Assembly: GCA_036936605.1 (NCBI GenBank)
Contig: JAUPFV010000005.1
Span: 158,659,195-158,723,194, forward strand
From: Limnanthes douglasii subsp. nivea
Lineage: Eukaryota > Streptophyta > Magnoliopsida > Brassicales > Limnanthaceae
Length of the DNA stretch: 64,000 nt
Direction: 5' to 3'
Shown: piece by piece, positions 47,230-59,129 of the stretch
Numbering within the stretch: position 1 is the stretch's first letter
Layout: each line of letters opens with the position of its first letter
Notes under the pieces: generated by a model
What the model was told of the DNA's origin: nothing
Seen by the model: the letters and a program-made list of their open reading frames with translations, nothing else
Databases searched by the model: none
Position numbers and translations under genes: made by a program

Positions 47230-47708
47230 GGTATGTGTTCATAGATGATGCTATTGAAATTAAGTGCCACTTCTTTGAGAAGAAGTAAGTATTTAACCAG
47301 CTGCTCTTTTTTGGCTTCGGATTGACCTTGTGCATGATGGATAAGAAGCTGAGAATCGCTCATCAACTTGACCCTTTTGGCTCAACAAATAAGAGCTAAT
47401 TTCAAACCAACTATAATAGCTTCATATTCAGACTCATTATTAAAAGCCCTGAAAGCAAAACATATAGCTTGGTACATTCTGTTACCGTACGGAGAGGTCA
47501 AACATACCCCAGCACCACATCCCATGGTACTTGATCCACCATCAGTCCGGACGACCCAGATTTTTTTGTCTTTCACATCAGTTGTTTGCTTAGTATCCCT
47601 ATCAGAGTGAAATATAAATAAGAAATCTGCCACCGTTTGGGCTTTGATTGTTGTCTGAGGGGCAAAATCAATTTCGAAATCTCCCAATTCCACTGACCAC
47701 TTAGTCAT
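47230..47708 (-). pseudogene. Second (archaeal-type) RNase H of E2
   Basis: Motifs VVRTDGGSS, NNESEYEAI and LMSDSQLL are in order. One stop after LALIC (about 47382) interrupts it. Same position as in E1. Confidence 0.85.
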
Positions 47709-49030
47709 TCTACTTGAAATGTCGGCCTCTTGGAGAACGTTTTTAAGGGAAAAGACGTCCGGACAATAATGGGATGAGCCTGAAAATAAGGTCTCATCTT
47801 CCTCGCAGCAATCACCAGGGCTAGTGCTAATTTCTCAAGCTTCAAATAGCGCTTTTCTGCATCAATCAAACTCTTGCTAATGTAATACACCGGACTGGGA
47901 CAATTATCTACCTCCTTTAACAATACTGCACTTATGGCACAACTAGAGACTGCCAAATATATGAAAAGAGTCTCTCCATCAACGGGTTTAAACAAAGTCT
48001 TGGGGAAGGACAAATGCTTTTTGATTTCATCGAAGGCCTCATCACACTGTGAGGACCAATCAAAGTCCTTTGCACCTTTCAAAGTTTGAAAAAATGGGGC
48101 ACACATGTCTGAAGACCTTGAAATGAATCGATTTAATGCAGCCAACCTCCAGTCAATCGTTGTACTTCCTTAACATTCCGAGGAGGCTTCATTTGCAGTA
48201 AAGCATTAAGCTGGTCCGGATCAGGCTGTATCCCTTGCTCACTTATTACATACCCCAAGAATATCCCGGACTACACTCCAAACACACACTTTTCGGGTTT
48301 AATTTCAAATTCACTTTCACTAAGTTAGCAAGAGTTTCTTGGAGATCTGCCAAGTGTAGTTCTTCGTCTACACTTTTCACCATCATGTCGTCGATGTAAA
48401 CTTCCATGTTTCTTCCAATTTGATCAGCAAAATCCTTGTTTATCAACCTCTGATAAGTAGCCCCAGCATTTTTAACCCAAATGGCATCACCTTGTAATAA
48501 TGAAAGCCCCTATCAGTAACAAACGTAGTATGCTCCTGATCCTTCGGATCCACTTGAATCTGATTATACCTGGAGAAGGCATCCATAAAAGATAGCAGCT
48601 TGTTTCCAGATGTGGAATCCACCAACTGATCAATCCGGGGGACTGGGTATAAATCCTTTGGGCAAGCTCTGTTGGGATCTGTAAAATCGATACACATACG
48701 CCACTTGCCATTTTTCTTTTTCACCTATACCGGATTGGCTGTCCAAAAAGGGTACTGAGACTCCTTTATGTGCCCCATTTTAGTAAGCCGGTCGACCTCT
48801 TGAACTATGACATCAGCCTTTTCCTTAGAAAAAGCTCTTCTTTTTTGTATCACAGGTGCTATGTCCCTTCGGATGGACAGTTGGTGTGACATAATATCTG
48901 CTAGTACTCCGGTAACATCAGTATTGCACCAAGCAAAAACATGCTGATGGTCTTTCAGGAACGTTAACATTTTACCATTTAATTCCGATGTCATCTTGGA
49001 CCATATCTTGACATTTTTTCCTTCAGCCAA
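47705..49030 (-). pseudogene. Reverse transcriptase and RNase H of E2
   Basis: Blocks in order: QKRRAFSKEKADVIVQEVDR, GHIKESQYPFWTANPV, RMCIDFTDPNRACPKDLYPV, SFMDAFSRYNQI, then the catalytic YIDDMM near 48370-48390. The RNase H part is at 48145-47705 (PVYYISKSLIDAEKRYLKLE). A stop at 48725 and frameshifts near 48445, 48250 and 48150 break it. Confidence 0.92.
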
Positions 49031-49126
49031 AGAATATGTTTCAACTTCTTCAATCGGTATTAAAACTCCAGGGGTCTCTCTGGGGTCATCAATTTCACCC
49101 TCTTCCCCATAAATCCCCTCAAACTG

Positions 49127-49614
49127 CTATTCCTCAATGATCCGAACTGCCCCCAACGTCAGAGGAGCCAGTGTTGTTGCATAACACTCTCTTGCTACCT
49201 TTTGGCTGCTCCGAACAACTCCCACTTGTCCTTGCACATCATATTTCAAACATTGGTGGACTGTTGAGGCTACTGCATGCATTCTAGAGAGCCAAGACCT
49301 CCCTAGAATAGCATTATACAAGTGGGACAATCCACCAAAACGAACAATATTCTAACCATCTTTTTAAAAGGGCCTTTGCCCAACAAAACCTCCTCCTCGA
49401 ACTCCCCGATCAAATCTGCTGAGCTTCCGGTGAAACCCAAAATTGACATGTTCGAACGCTGAATTACTGCTGGATTCTTCATTTTTTTGTAGGAAGTTAA
49501 AAAGAGAATATTGTCTGAACTTCCGGTGTCCACCAAAATTTGTCTTATGTCATTGCCCCCGATGGATGCTCCTATAACAACATCATCTTCATGAGGACCA
49601 GCTATATCCCTCAA
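49127..49614 (-). pseudogene. Aspartic protease of E2
   Basis: VDTGSSDNILF is the retropepsin active site. NAILGRSWLSRMHAV follows after a frameshift near 49310-49330. Unlike E1, the Gln after STVH is kept and the frame reads on to 49127. Confidence 0.87.
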
Positions 49615-49656
49615 GTCATCCTCATCGAAAACAATGAAGGGAAATGGAATCTGCGA

Positions 49657-51545
49657 TTAATAGGAAGTCATGCCTCCTTCCAGTTGGGTAGCTAAAGTAT
49701 GAACATGCCTCTTTCTTGAAGAAGCAGTTGGTGCTGTCATGGTGTCTCCTCTGAAAATTGTGAGTGACTCATAAAATTTGATAAGTCCGGACACCGACTT
49801 GCAATGTTCTGTTATAACACCCACTCTATTCCGGGTCGGATCAGGGTCCAAGTATTCTGACTCTACATCGAACCTCTCGATTATCACCATAGCCCCTTCT
49901 GGAGCTGATGTGCCTGCATTGTTTAGACCAGCTCGATGAGCGTTATCAAGCCTATTTCCTCCTCTTCTTTTAACATATGCTCCCAACTTTCCTCTTTCAA
50001 TAAAATTCTGGACTTCTTGCTTCAAAGCAATACAATCCTCAGTGGTATGTACAGTATCATTGTGATATCGGCAGAAACAATTGTTGCGGCTCTCCCTAGG
50101 AGACTGTAACGCAGCCGGCCTTCTATAATGTACTTCGTCTTTTGTTTTGTCATAAATGGTGCCTACGTTTTCTTTTAATTCTGCAAACCACTCTGGTTGA
50201 ACGCAAGGCCCTCGCTTATTTCTGGATTGTTGACTCTGAGCCGGAGCAGCTGGTTGAGACTGAGCTTTGGTTCTGTTATGACTCTGCCCGGCCTCCATAG
50301 CCTTGTTCCCGGACTGGTTTTGGTTTGGATTCGGTACAGCCGGAGTAGACCTCACCTGCCCGTGCACCCTAGTTTTCTTTGTTTCATCTACATTAATCTA
50401 CTTTCCGACCTGATTCAGCAAACCTCCCCATGTCATGGCCTTTTTCTAGTTATTGAATCAGCCAGGTTTCCAGGGTTTAAGCCCTGCCTCAGAGAGGCTA
50501 TTGCTACTTGTTCAAAGTAATCAGCCAACCCATTATTGGTGTTTACAAAGCGACTTATGTATTCTTGTAGAGATTCGTTTGGTTCTTGGGCACAATGGAT
50601 AATCGTGTCTCTATTGCCCTTTACCTCCTTACTTCCAACAAACTGTCTTCGAAAAGCCACCCAAAAAGTATCGAAATTTCTGATGCAGGCTTGTGGCAAA
50701 CTGTTGTACCATTTTAGAGCACTCCCCGTAAATGATTGGGAGAATGCTCTACAACGCAACTTGTCGTCATCATCAAAATTCATCATGAAATTTTTGAACT
50801 GTTCCAAGTGGTTATTAGGGTCTTTACTGTCATCGTATTTTTCCATTTTTGTACTATCAAACCTCTTGGGAAGGTTTCCGGACAGGCTTTTGGAGGACAA
50901 TGGAGATTTTCTCCAATTCCGACCACGACTGAAAACGATATCCTCATTAGGAGTTGCAAAGATACCTGGTTCATCATGGAAGGCAAAAGGATCCATCACC
51001 ATCCGATCTACGTGTCTCCGGCTATGAGACGATCATTTGCCTATATGCCTATTTAACTTTCCATGCCTATCCCTTTTTCTTGAGTATTTTTTTACTAATT
51101 TTTGTTTCTTTTTTCGAACGGCCTTCATCACTGCTAGATGACAGGGATTCTTCGACTCCATCGTTGCCTGAGGAGCTGCTGGAAGATTCTGAGTCTGAAT
51201 CAGAGCTCTCCACCGGCTTAGACCGGTGAGAATTTTTTGAGCTAGCATAAGTCTTTTTCGTGCTCACATGGGTTTTTGAGGGCTCATGCTCCCTTGGATT
51301 GTCGATATGATGAGCTACTGACGCTTTAGACTTCTCTTTTGTGCCCATCTCTGCCCTCTTGGCAGCCCTCAGAGCTTCTATTTCAACTTTTAACCTATCT
51401 CGCTCCTCAATAGTATATTCATCATTTTCTCTCACCACTTATGCCAAAGCTGGTGGCACTTCATGCTCGTCCGGATTCATCCGAACTGGTTTTTCTTGAT
51501 GGTTTTGAATGTTAGATTTAGGCACATTCTCCTCCTACTGTGGTG
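49657..51545 (-). pseudogene. Gag of E2
   Basis: Layout as in E1: Ser/acidic and Lys-rich N-terminal region, capsid-like block (HLEQFKNFMMNFDDDDKLRC; FWVAFRRQFVGSKEVKGN), Pro/Gln/Asn-rich part and zinc knuckle-like CRYHNDTVHTTEDC (the usual Gly before His is Val here). Frames are 51438-51067, 51002-50433 and 50367-49657, separated by stops and small shifts. Confidence 0.87.
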
Positions 51546-51550
51546 GCCAA
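51533..51550 (-). other. Primer binding site of E2, mutated
   Basis: The minus strand reads TTGGCCACCACAGTAGGAGG, two changes from the E1 site. Confidence 0.6.
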
Positions 51551-51552
51551 TT

Positions 51553-51926
51553 TGGTATGGATAATTTTCAACTGAGGGTAATTTTTTCTAAAGTTTTGTG
51601 ATGTTTCAAATGTATTTAATTCTTAAGTAGTTTGTATTGAGAGATTTGAGCTGCCTGGTTGTATTAAATGTTCATTACCCTCATTAATGAAAGTGGTTGG
51701 CTATTTATACCTTTAATTGTGGGCCACATGGGCTTTTGGGTTGACTTATGGATTCGGGTCGAGTTCAAAGACCCATTAGTTTTAAGCAGGTAGATAATTA
51801 GCTTAGTCATGAAGTGATTAAGTTTTTAGTACATTAGTTCAGTCCGGACGGTTCAGTAGGTGGATGTTGTCCGGATTACCTCTGTCCGGCTCTCATAAAG
51901 AGTGACAACAAATTCCGGACTCATCA
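51553..51926 (-). repeat. 5' LTR of E2, mosaic
   Basis: On the plus strand it starts TGGTATGGATAATTTTC, as in E1, and ends CCGGACTCATCA. The part left of about 51700 matches E1 LTRs; the part right of it matches the E2 3' LTR (about 9 substitutions and one indel in 220 bp). The minus-strand TATA box at 51702-51709 is at the switch. Confidence 0.93.
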
Positions 51927-51931
51927 TAGAC

Positions 51932-52527
51932 AATTCATAACAACTTTTAAATATCATGGTAAGCCATCATTCTACTAAGATATTAGTTCTTATTACCATT
52001 GTATACGTAAAATGTACCAGATCCCATAGAATGATTTTATGGGATCAATTAAGAAACATATCTACAACAAATCTTCCTTGGCTTGTTGTTGGAGATTTTA
52101 ACATTATTTCCAACACAAGTGAACAAATAGCATGCACAACACTTTACTCAAAAAGCATGGATGGATTTAATAATATGATTTTAGATTGTAAACTTGAAGA
52201 CCCTGGATATATAGGCTCAAATTTCACATGGACAAACAAAAATAAATGGAAAAGATTTGATAGAACATTACATAATGATAAATGGAGAGAAATATTTAAC
52301 ATTACAAGGGTGAATCACTTGGACAGATCTTGTTCTGACCATTCACCCTTGTTAATATCAATCTTATTACACTCAACTTATCAAAAACCCTCATTCAGAT
52401 TTCAAAACATGTGGTTAAAACATGAAGACTTTTTCAAAACTATAGAAGAGAATTGGTCAAAACAACTTAATGATTCATCTCATATTTACAGTTTCTGGTC
52501 TAAGTTAAAAAGGCTTAAAAAAACTTA
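51932..52527 (+). pseudogene. LINE ORF2, endonuclease C-terminal part
   Basis: It continues the domain cut at 41654. A TAA at codon three after the target duplication predates or follows insertion. Motifs: VVGDFNII, SNFTWTNKNKWKRFDR, CSDHSPLL. These are the catalytic blocks of L1 endonucleases, which nick target DNA for reverse transcription. A stop after RLKKT ends this piece. Confidence 0.88.
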
Positions 52528-54173
52528 AAATGTTGGAACAAAGATACATATGGTAACATTTCTAAATGCTTAAACAAAGTTGAAGAAGAAATTAAAACAG
52601 CTGAACTTGAAGAAAATAATTGTTTTGAAAATCAATCTAATCTAGCTAATCTAAATGCTACTCATATAACATTACTTGAAATAGAAGAAATATATTGGCA
52701 TAAAAAAAGTTACGTAAAGTGGTCAAAAAATTGTGACAATGACTCAGCAACCTTCCATAACTATGTTAAAGAAAGAAAAGCTAATAACAGAATAAATGGA
52801 ATTCAAGATAAGAATAAATGGATTGAAGATGATGATCTAATAGGTTTATCTGCTGTAGAGTATTTCACTAAACTGCTAAACAAATCTACTTCTCATGAGG
52901 ACCTCTCTACTATAAAAAAAACACCATTCCTAGAATCATATCTGATGAAAATAATGAAAGTATCTTGAAATTACCTACAATGGAAGAGTTACACAATGTT
53001 ATTAAAAGCTTAAACCTTAATAGTGCCTCTGGAGTTGATGGATTCAACTCCAGATTCTACGTATCACGCTGGCCAATAATCAAAGATGACCTTCTTAAAG
53101 CTATAACAGACTACTTTACTAACACAAACTTACTTAAAGGCTTATTTGCAACTTTAATATGCCTTATACCTAAGGTTAAATCTCCTAAAACCTGGATGCA
53201 ATTTAGACCCATTAGCTTATGTTCTATTCTCAATATAATTATCTCTAAAATAATAAACAACAGAATAGCTAGATTAACTCCTTTATTCATTTCAAATGAA
53301 CAAGGTGCTTACATTGAAAATAGAACCATTCTAGAAAACATTTTAATAACACAAGAATTAATTAAAGACTTAAACAGAAAAATCAGAGGTGACAACTTAA
53401 TAATAAGCCTAGACATGACAAAAAAATTTTGATAACTTAGAATTTATATTAATATATGAAGTAATGCTATCCTTTGGCTTTAATGAACAATTAATAAAAT
53501 TAATAAAGAAAAGCATCGAAAACATTACATACTCAGTAATAACTAATGGAAAAACAAATGGCTTCTTCAAATCTGAAAATGGTCTAAGGCAGGGTGACCC
53601 CTTATCACCACGCATTATCATAATAGCTGAAGAATTTCTAATAAGAGGAATAAACAACCTAATTGGCCAACACAAATCTATGTCTTACAATATGAAAAGT
53701 TCTTTAAATATTAACTGGTTAGCATATGTTGATGACATAATCTTATTTCTAAATGGATCATTAACAAACATAAAGAAACTATCAACATTCTAAGACACAT
53801 ATCAGTTACTCTCTGGCCAACAAATAAACAAACAAAAAACAACATTTATTGTATCTGCAAACATGAAAAAACAAGAATAACATCTTTGGAAAAATTCTTA
53901 GGTTTTAAACAAGTTAAATTACCTTTCACTTATTTAGGCATCCCAATACATTCAAACAACTATTCTGCACATTTTGAAAACTTAATAGATAAAGTAAGGA
54001 ATAAAATCAATGAATGGAACTCAAAAAACATTTCATTTGGGGGTAAAATAACTTTAATCAACTCTATTCTTATGTCAGACCCAACTTACTACTTACAATC
54101 TATTAAACTGCCTTTGAAAACAATATCAAGAATTAATAAATTGCTAAACAAATTTCTATGGGGGTTTCAATGA
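52528..54173 (+). pseudogene. LINE ORF2, reverse transcriptase
   Basis: The linker EEIYWHKKSYVKW precedes RT blocks LNSASGVDGFNSRFY, FRPISLCSILNIIISKIINN, NEQGAYIENRTI, SLDMTKKF, GLRQGDPLSPR and the catalytic YVDDIILF (about 53725-53750). YLGIPIHSNNYSAHFENLID and ISFGGKITLINSIL follow. The SLDMTKAFD-type block ends in a frameshift near 53430, with stops near 53791 and 53880 and another at 54171. Confidence 0.9.
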
Positions 54174-55328
54174 AACTAATAGATCTATAGTATGGTCCAA
54201 TTGGAAGAACTTATGCAAACCATATAATGAGAATGACCTTAACATTAGGAACATTGATGACATACAGACTGCTTTCTCATTCAAACTGTGGTTTAATTTT
54301 AGAAACAACAAAACCTTTTGGTCAAACTTATTGCATTCTAAATACTGTCAAAACATCCATCCATTACAAGCTACCTTAAGAAACTCAGATTCCAAAATAT
54401 GAAAAAGAATGCTTGAAATCAGAAATGAAGCTGAAAAACATATAAGATGGAAACTAGGTAAGGGAAATTTAGACTTCTGGTTAGATCAATGGCACTGTTC
54501 AAAACCCCTAATCACTTTAACAGTAATTAATTCTCACCATTACTATCAAACAAAGGTAAAAGAATATAGAATAACAATAACTTGGATTTACTTAAATTGC
54601 AGTGTAGCTTACCTCAGAAATACATTAATGAAATCATTAAAACACAGTTAAACATAAGCTTAGATGATTCCATCATCTGGAAACTCTCCTCTGATGGATC
54701 TTTTAGCTTAAAAAATACAGTTAATGAAATAAGACAGAAATACCCAACATCAATAACAAAAGGCAAAATTTGGAATCACATCTCTCTAAAGAAGTGTTCA
54801 TTCACTCTTTGGAGAGTGTTAAAAATCTTAATAAGCACAGATACCATTCTACAAAGAAAAGGTTTCCAACTTGCTTCTAAATGTCTTATATGTCAGAATA
54901 TAGAGTCACTGAATCATGTCTTTGTAGCTTGTGAACCTGCTTGGCTAGTTTGGTCTTTCTTTTCTGAAAAATTCAACATCAGTATAGGTAGGCATATGAC
55001 AGTTAACCACATTATTAACCTATGGCTACTATCAACTTCTAAAATAATTCATATACGTACCATAATACCTTCTCTGATAATATGGGCTATATGGAATGCT
55101 AGGAATAGTTGTAAACACAAAAACATAGTCATAGCATATAAGAAGATAATCAATCACATATCTTTCATGCTTATCTCTTTAGACTCATCATCACCCCTCA
55201 CTAGAAAACACTGGACAAATGATTCATATATAGCTAAAGACTTAGGTTGTTTTAATCATATCAAGCTTTCCAAACCTTTCATATATATATATAATGGAAC
55301 TTGCCTCTACATAATCGTTTTAAATTAA
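54174..55328 (+). pseudogene. LINE ORF2, zf-RVT region
   Basis: HIRWKLGKGNLDFWLDQWH and then DDSIIWKLSSDGSFSLKNTV, followed by a zinc-binding-type pattern (KCLICQNIESLNHVFVACEP) match the zf-RVT domain found after RT in plant LINEs. A frameshift lies near 54600-54650. Confidence 0.82.
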
Positions 55329-55788
55329 ACTGTGATGGTTCCTCTTTGATAAATGGTGAATCAAGCTATGGTTTTATATTAAGAAATGATCTTGGAAATC
55401 TAATGATAGCTAAAGGTTGTGTTATATGCAAATGTTCCTCTTTAACTGCTGAAATACTTGCATTATTAAATGGTTTGATTGACTGCAATGATAAAAAACT
55501 TAATCTGATAGATATTGAGATAGATTGTTTAGGGTTTTTAACATGCTAGCCATAGGAAAATATCCATGGCACTTAGAACAAATACTACAATGTTGTAGAA
55601 ATCTGATAAAACCACAAATGACACTTAAGCATATATATAGAGAACAAAAGTCAGATACATATTTGATTGCAAATCATGCACTTGCAGAACGCACATACTT
55701 TATGGTTGATGCAAACCATTCACTTAATGATCTATCTGCTATTATATTATTGGACTCTATGAACTTAGGACACATCGGGAACTCTTGA
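55301..55788 (+). pseudogene. LINE ORF2, C-terminal RNase H
   Basis: FKLNCDGSS, LTAEILALLNGL and EIDCLGF carry the Asp, Glu, Asp signature of RVT_3-type RNase H, followed by MTLKHIYREQKSDTYLIANH after a frameshift near 55540. Plant L1 elements of one lineage carry this archaeal-type RNase H, the same fold as the second RNase H in E1 and E2. Confidence 0.85.
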
Positions 55789-56093
55789 GATCAACTAATA
55801 TTGTGGCAAGTTGAAAAACTTGACCATTAATCTTTTTTTATTTTGCAGGAAATGCATCAAGAAAGGAGAAAGACAAGGAAGGAGTAAAGACTCAAGGAAC
55901 GTAACCAAAAGCAGAAGGACACTTACTTCAAACAAAAGGATCAAAACAGGAGCTGCTCAAAGTTCAAATATATATATAGTAGATAATCCTTAGCTACTAT
56001 AATTGTTGTAATCTTTAAAACTAACGGTATGCAACATCTGAACTCATTGTAAAGTTTACAATATCAATAAAATTGAACTTCTTGGGAAAAAAA
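55789..56093 (+). other. 3' untranslated end of the LINE
   Basis: It has no coding signal, an AATAAA at about 56066-56072 (atcaataaaatt) and a terminal run of seven A before the target duplication. Confidence 0.65.
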
Positions 56094-56270
56094 TTTGGTT
56101 TATAAAATAATTACAACACTTAAAATATTAATAACCAAATCAAAATAATACTAACCAAAATGTAATAATAAATTTATAACTATATACATTATAATTTTTT
56201 TTTTAAATATCTTAAGATATGATTTTGGTTTATAAAATAATTACAACACTTATAATATTTAAACAGGTCT
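56094..56270. repeat. ~125-bp tandem array, right part
   Basis: It continues the array interrupted at 39709; the next unit starts near 56213 with agatatgattttggttta. It fades into caggtc-rich sequence at 56270-56430. Confidence 0.75.
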
Positions 56271-56449
56271 GGTAGATTGCAGGTATAACAGGTTGCAGGC
56301 CTGTCAGGTTACTGCGTATGCAGGTCTAACATGTAAATAGGTCTACTAGGTTGCAAGTATAACATACCAAGTTTGCAGGTTTCAATTTAATTTCTGACAT
56401 GCCCCATTTATTTCTCGTAGGTCCATACCCATTTGCCACCACTACTTAC

Positions 56450-56820
56450 AGATAGCCTTTTGACTTTCAAAAATCTGTTGGTAATCCCTGGACTATCAAT
56501 TTTGTATAAATTTAGTCCACCAGATCATTTGATTCATGTAAACCTGCCACTTGTCACCCTAGTCACCAAATTTTTGTATCACCACTAGTCCTTTTTAACT
56601 TTAAGTTACAGGTTGTAGACTATATTTTGGCATTGACCTAAAGTTAAGGAATCAATGGTGATACAAAATTCTGGTGATTATGGTGACAGGTGGCAGGTTC
56701 ACAAGTATCAATGGATCTGGTGGATTAACTTTATCCAAAGCTGATAGTCCATGGGCTACCAACAAACTTTTGAAAATTAAGGGACTATATGTCACCAAAT
56801 GTGATAGTCCAAAGATGATA
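56450..56820. mobile_element. Inverted-repeat (foldback) element
   Basis: The left arm (about 56465-56610) pairs with the reverse complement of the right arm (about 56637-56790): tgttggtaatccctggacta against tgttggtagcccatggacta, and cctgccacttgtcaccctag against cctgccacctgtcaccataa. The spacer is about 25 bp. No coding. Confidence 0.82.
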
Positions 56821-56835
56821 TACTGTTCAAAACCA

Positions 56836-57040
56836 ATCTATTAATTTATGGGGTGAAAACTTTTTCATATTATTCCAAATATTTGGTATCAATTTTATAT
56901 GATCATCCATTGTTTATATATTTCCATCTATTAAAAAAATATTTTGATATAATAATTTTTTGTTCATCGATTTATCTAAAAAATTGATCATTGTCTAAAA
57001 AAATACAATACTATCGAAGATTCTAATACATATATATTTT
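56836..57040. repeat. Second copy of the dispersed repeat at 37112
   Basis: It is similar to 37112-37310 in the same orientation, starting at attaatttatggggtg. Confidence 0.7.
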
Positions 57041-58236
57041 TCTTTAATTAAAGTTATTAAGTTAATTAAATCCAAAATTTTCATCCAATACTAAAAAAGA
57101 AATTATCAATAATTTGGGAGTATTTTGTTATATTGTCCAAACCGAACCATATCATTTTTTATCAAAATTTTGGTATGCTACAATAATTATAATATAAAAG
57201 GTTTTGGTATTTTTATATTTCATAATTATGACAATTAAGTGCCTTTTTTCTACCCAAAGTTAAAAAACAAATTTTTTAAAAAATTAGATGAATGATTTTG
57301 TCATATTGTCTTACCCTGTAAATTTCCGGCCAAACCGTGTTAATTTTTACCGATTTTTTTTATACAATACATAATTTTATATTGTCGTATTGTATTATTT
57401 ATTTTAGATTATTGGCATTTACTATTTAATATATATCGCGTGGTAGTGTTGTTCCATACCGAAAATTTAATCAAAACATATAATTTAAATATACATATAA
57501 AAAATAATATTTTGAAAGCACTTTTAATATAATAATCTTATATATATATATATATATTAGTTTTTTATTAAAATAAAATTTATATACAAACTTATGGTAT
57601 TTGCGTAACAATGGTGCGTAGAAAATTAATTTTACTGCACTAACATCTAAATCCATTTTAAATTTAATTATGCACCGACTTATAATAGTATAAAATTTAG
57701 AGTCAAGCACCATTTAAGATCCAAAACCCTAACTATTATCCACTTAAGATCCATATTTTCATTATTCTGTGAGAAAGATCCGTTTTAGTCAAATATTTAC
57801 CATTGAAGACCCATTAATACCCTAAATACCCCCTACTCTATAATATAAAAGGCTTTTAGACCCATACTTCACCTTTTTCCCAATTCTCTCTTTCTACGTG
57901 AATAGAACAACTCTATCTGTTACGCGATTCTTCATTTTTTTACTCAATTTTCTTGCTTTTTTTTGTTGTCGTATGTTTTTTGTTTTGTTTTTAGTTGATT
58001 TCGAAGTTTGATTTTGGATATCTATTTAGATAAGTCGACTTTTGTATGGTAAGTCAAATTTTGATTTCAAAAATAGGGGTACTCGTGATGTGTTTTTGTT
58101 TACGATTTTTGGTATTTACATGGTTTTTGCATTACTAATGTAGTTTATATGTTGTATTTCAGTTAGCTTTTCGTCGACTTTAGTATGATTTTGAGTTTCT
58201 GAAATTTATGTATCGAGTAAAACGTAGGGGAATGCG
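57041..58236. other. AT-rich stretch with degenerate repeat
   Basis: 57290-57720 resembles 27480-27650 (tcatattgtcttac, cttatggtatttgcgtaaca words). There is an (AT) run near 57541-57557. The stretch 57840-57960 looks like a promoter and leader, with a TATA-like word, but no open reading frame follows that I can support. Confidence 0.4.
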
Positions 58237-58410
58237 ATGCGAAACGTTTGTATTTTTACATACGAATAGTTGTGAAACGTGCAATTCTTCTAGAATAGTA
58301 GATGCAAGACACGATTTTGATAGATGCAAAACGTTTGTATCTGTACGTATGGATAGTTGCAAAACATGCAATTCTTCTAAAATGGTAGATGCAAAACACA
58401 ATTTTGATAG
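58237..58410. repeat. 87-bp tandem duplication
   Basis: Two copies starting gatgcgaaacgtttgtat and gatgcaaaacgtttgtat. The open frame across them is repeat-made. Confidence 0.75.
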
Positions 58411-58434
58411 ATGTGAAACGTTATTTATTCTTTT

Positions 58435-58990
58435 AAAAAAATTTAAAAAATCCAAACATATCATAAGTGGTAATAGTTTTGTTCATCTTAAAAAACAAAA
58501 CCAACGGTATTTTTGACTTTTTTTCTTCTGAGTTACAGTTTAAAAAATACAGACTTTTAAAAATTTCAAATTTATTGGATAAATGAAGAAGATGCGAAAC
58601 CTTCTTTGTTTTCATAGATGTGACACCTTGTTTATTTTGCTAGATGTGAAACTTTTTTTATTTTGATAGATGCTAGACCTTTTTTATTTTGATAGATGCT
58701 AGACCTTTTTTATTTTGATAGATGCAAAACCTTCTTTATTTTGTTAGATGAGAAACTTTTTTGTTTTGATAAATGCGAAACCTTCTTTATTTGGGTAGAT
58801 GTGAAACGAGTCACTACATGCGAAACCATATATCTAAGAAACGTGTGTAAAATATATTTTTTTAAAATTCAAAACATATCATTAATAGTACTAGTTTTGT
58901 TCGTCTTAAAAAAACAAAACCAATGGTATTTTCGGACTCTTTTTCTGAGTTACGGTTTAAAAGATACAGACCTTTAAAAATTAAAATTTA
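58435..58990. repeat. Direct repeat pair flanking a minisatellite
   Basis: Segments 58435-58570 and 58855-58990 are about 85% alike by eye (aaacatatcat, gttttgttc, aaaacaaaaccaa, tgagttac). They lie on both sides of the 26-bp array. Inverted, they match parts of 28560-28650 and 60340-60600. Confidence 0.7.
58591..58797. repeat. 26-bp minisatellite, eight copies
   Basis: The unit resembles gatgtgaaactttttttatt plus ttgata; period 25-26 bp. The reverse complement (tatcaaaat...tttcacatc) recalls the array at 18488-18617. Confidence 0.88.
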
Positions 58991-59129
58991 AAAAAAAAAA
59001 AGAGAAGTTGATTACTGTATTATTTTATATAGAAGGTTATTTAAGGTATAAAATCTATTTAAAAAATTAGGTATTTATTCGTAATAGGTTTGTTGGATGG
59101 TTCTTTAATGGTAAGTCTTCCTAAAATTT

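Larger units (their letters stand above)
41655..51926 (-). mobile_element. Tat-clade Ty3/gypsy LTR retrotransposon E2, nested in the LINE
   Basis: A 10,272-bp element with 374-bp LTRs (41655-42028 and 51553-51926). The perfect 5-bp target duplication tagac lies at 41650-41654 and 51927-51931. Same gene order and antisense ORF as E1, from which it differs by point changes and indels. Stops and shifts occur in every gene and the integrase lacks a catalytic Asp, so it is defective. Confidence 0.96.
39710..56093 (+). mobile_element. L1-type LINE, interrupted by E2
   Basis: A near full-length element of about 6.1 kb once the nested E2 (41655-51926 plus one tagac copy) is set aside. It has ORF1, ORF2 and a 3' end with a short A-run (gggaaaaaaa). 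The 12-bp sequence tttggtttataa flanks it at 39698-39709 and 56094-56105, as expected for target-primed integration. Because the target is itself a tandem array carrying this word, part of the match could be due to the array. ORFs carry stops and shifts, so it is inactive. Confidence 0.85.

Noticed and set aside
57840..57960. Promoter and leader of an unseen gene
   Set aside because: TATA-like and CT-rich leader sequence is followed only by repeat-made frames, with no coding domain.
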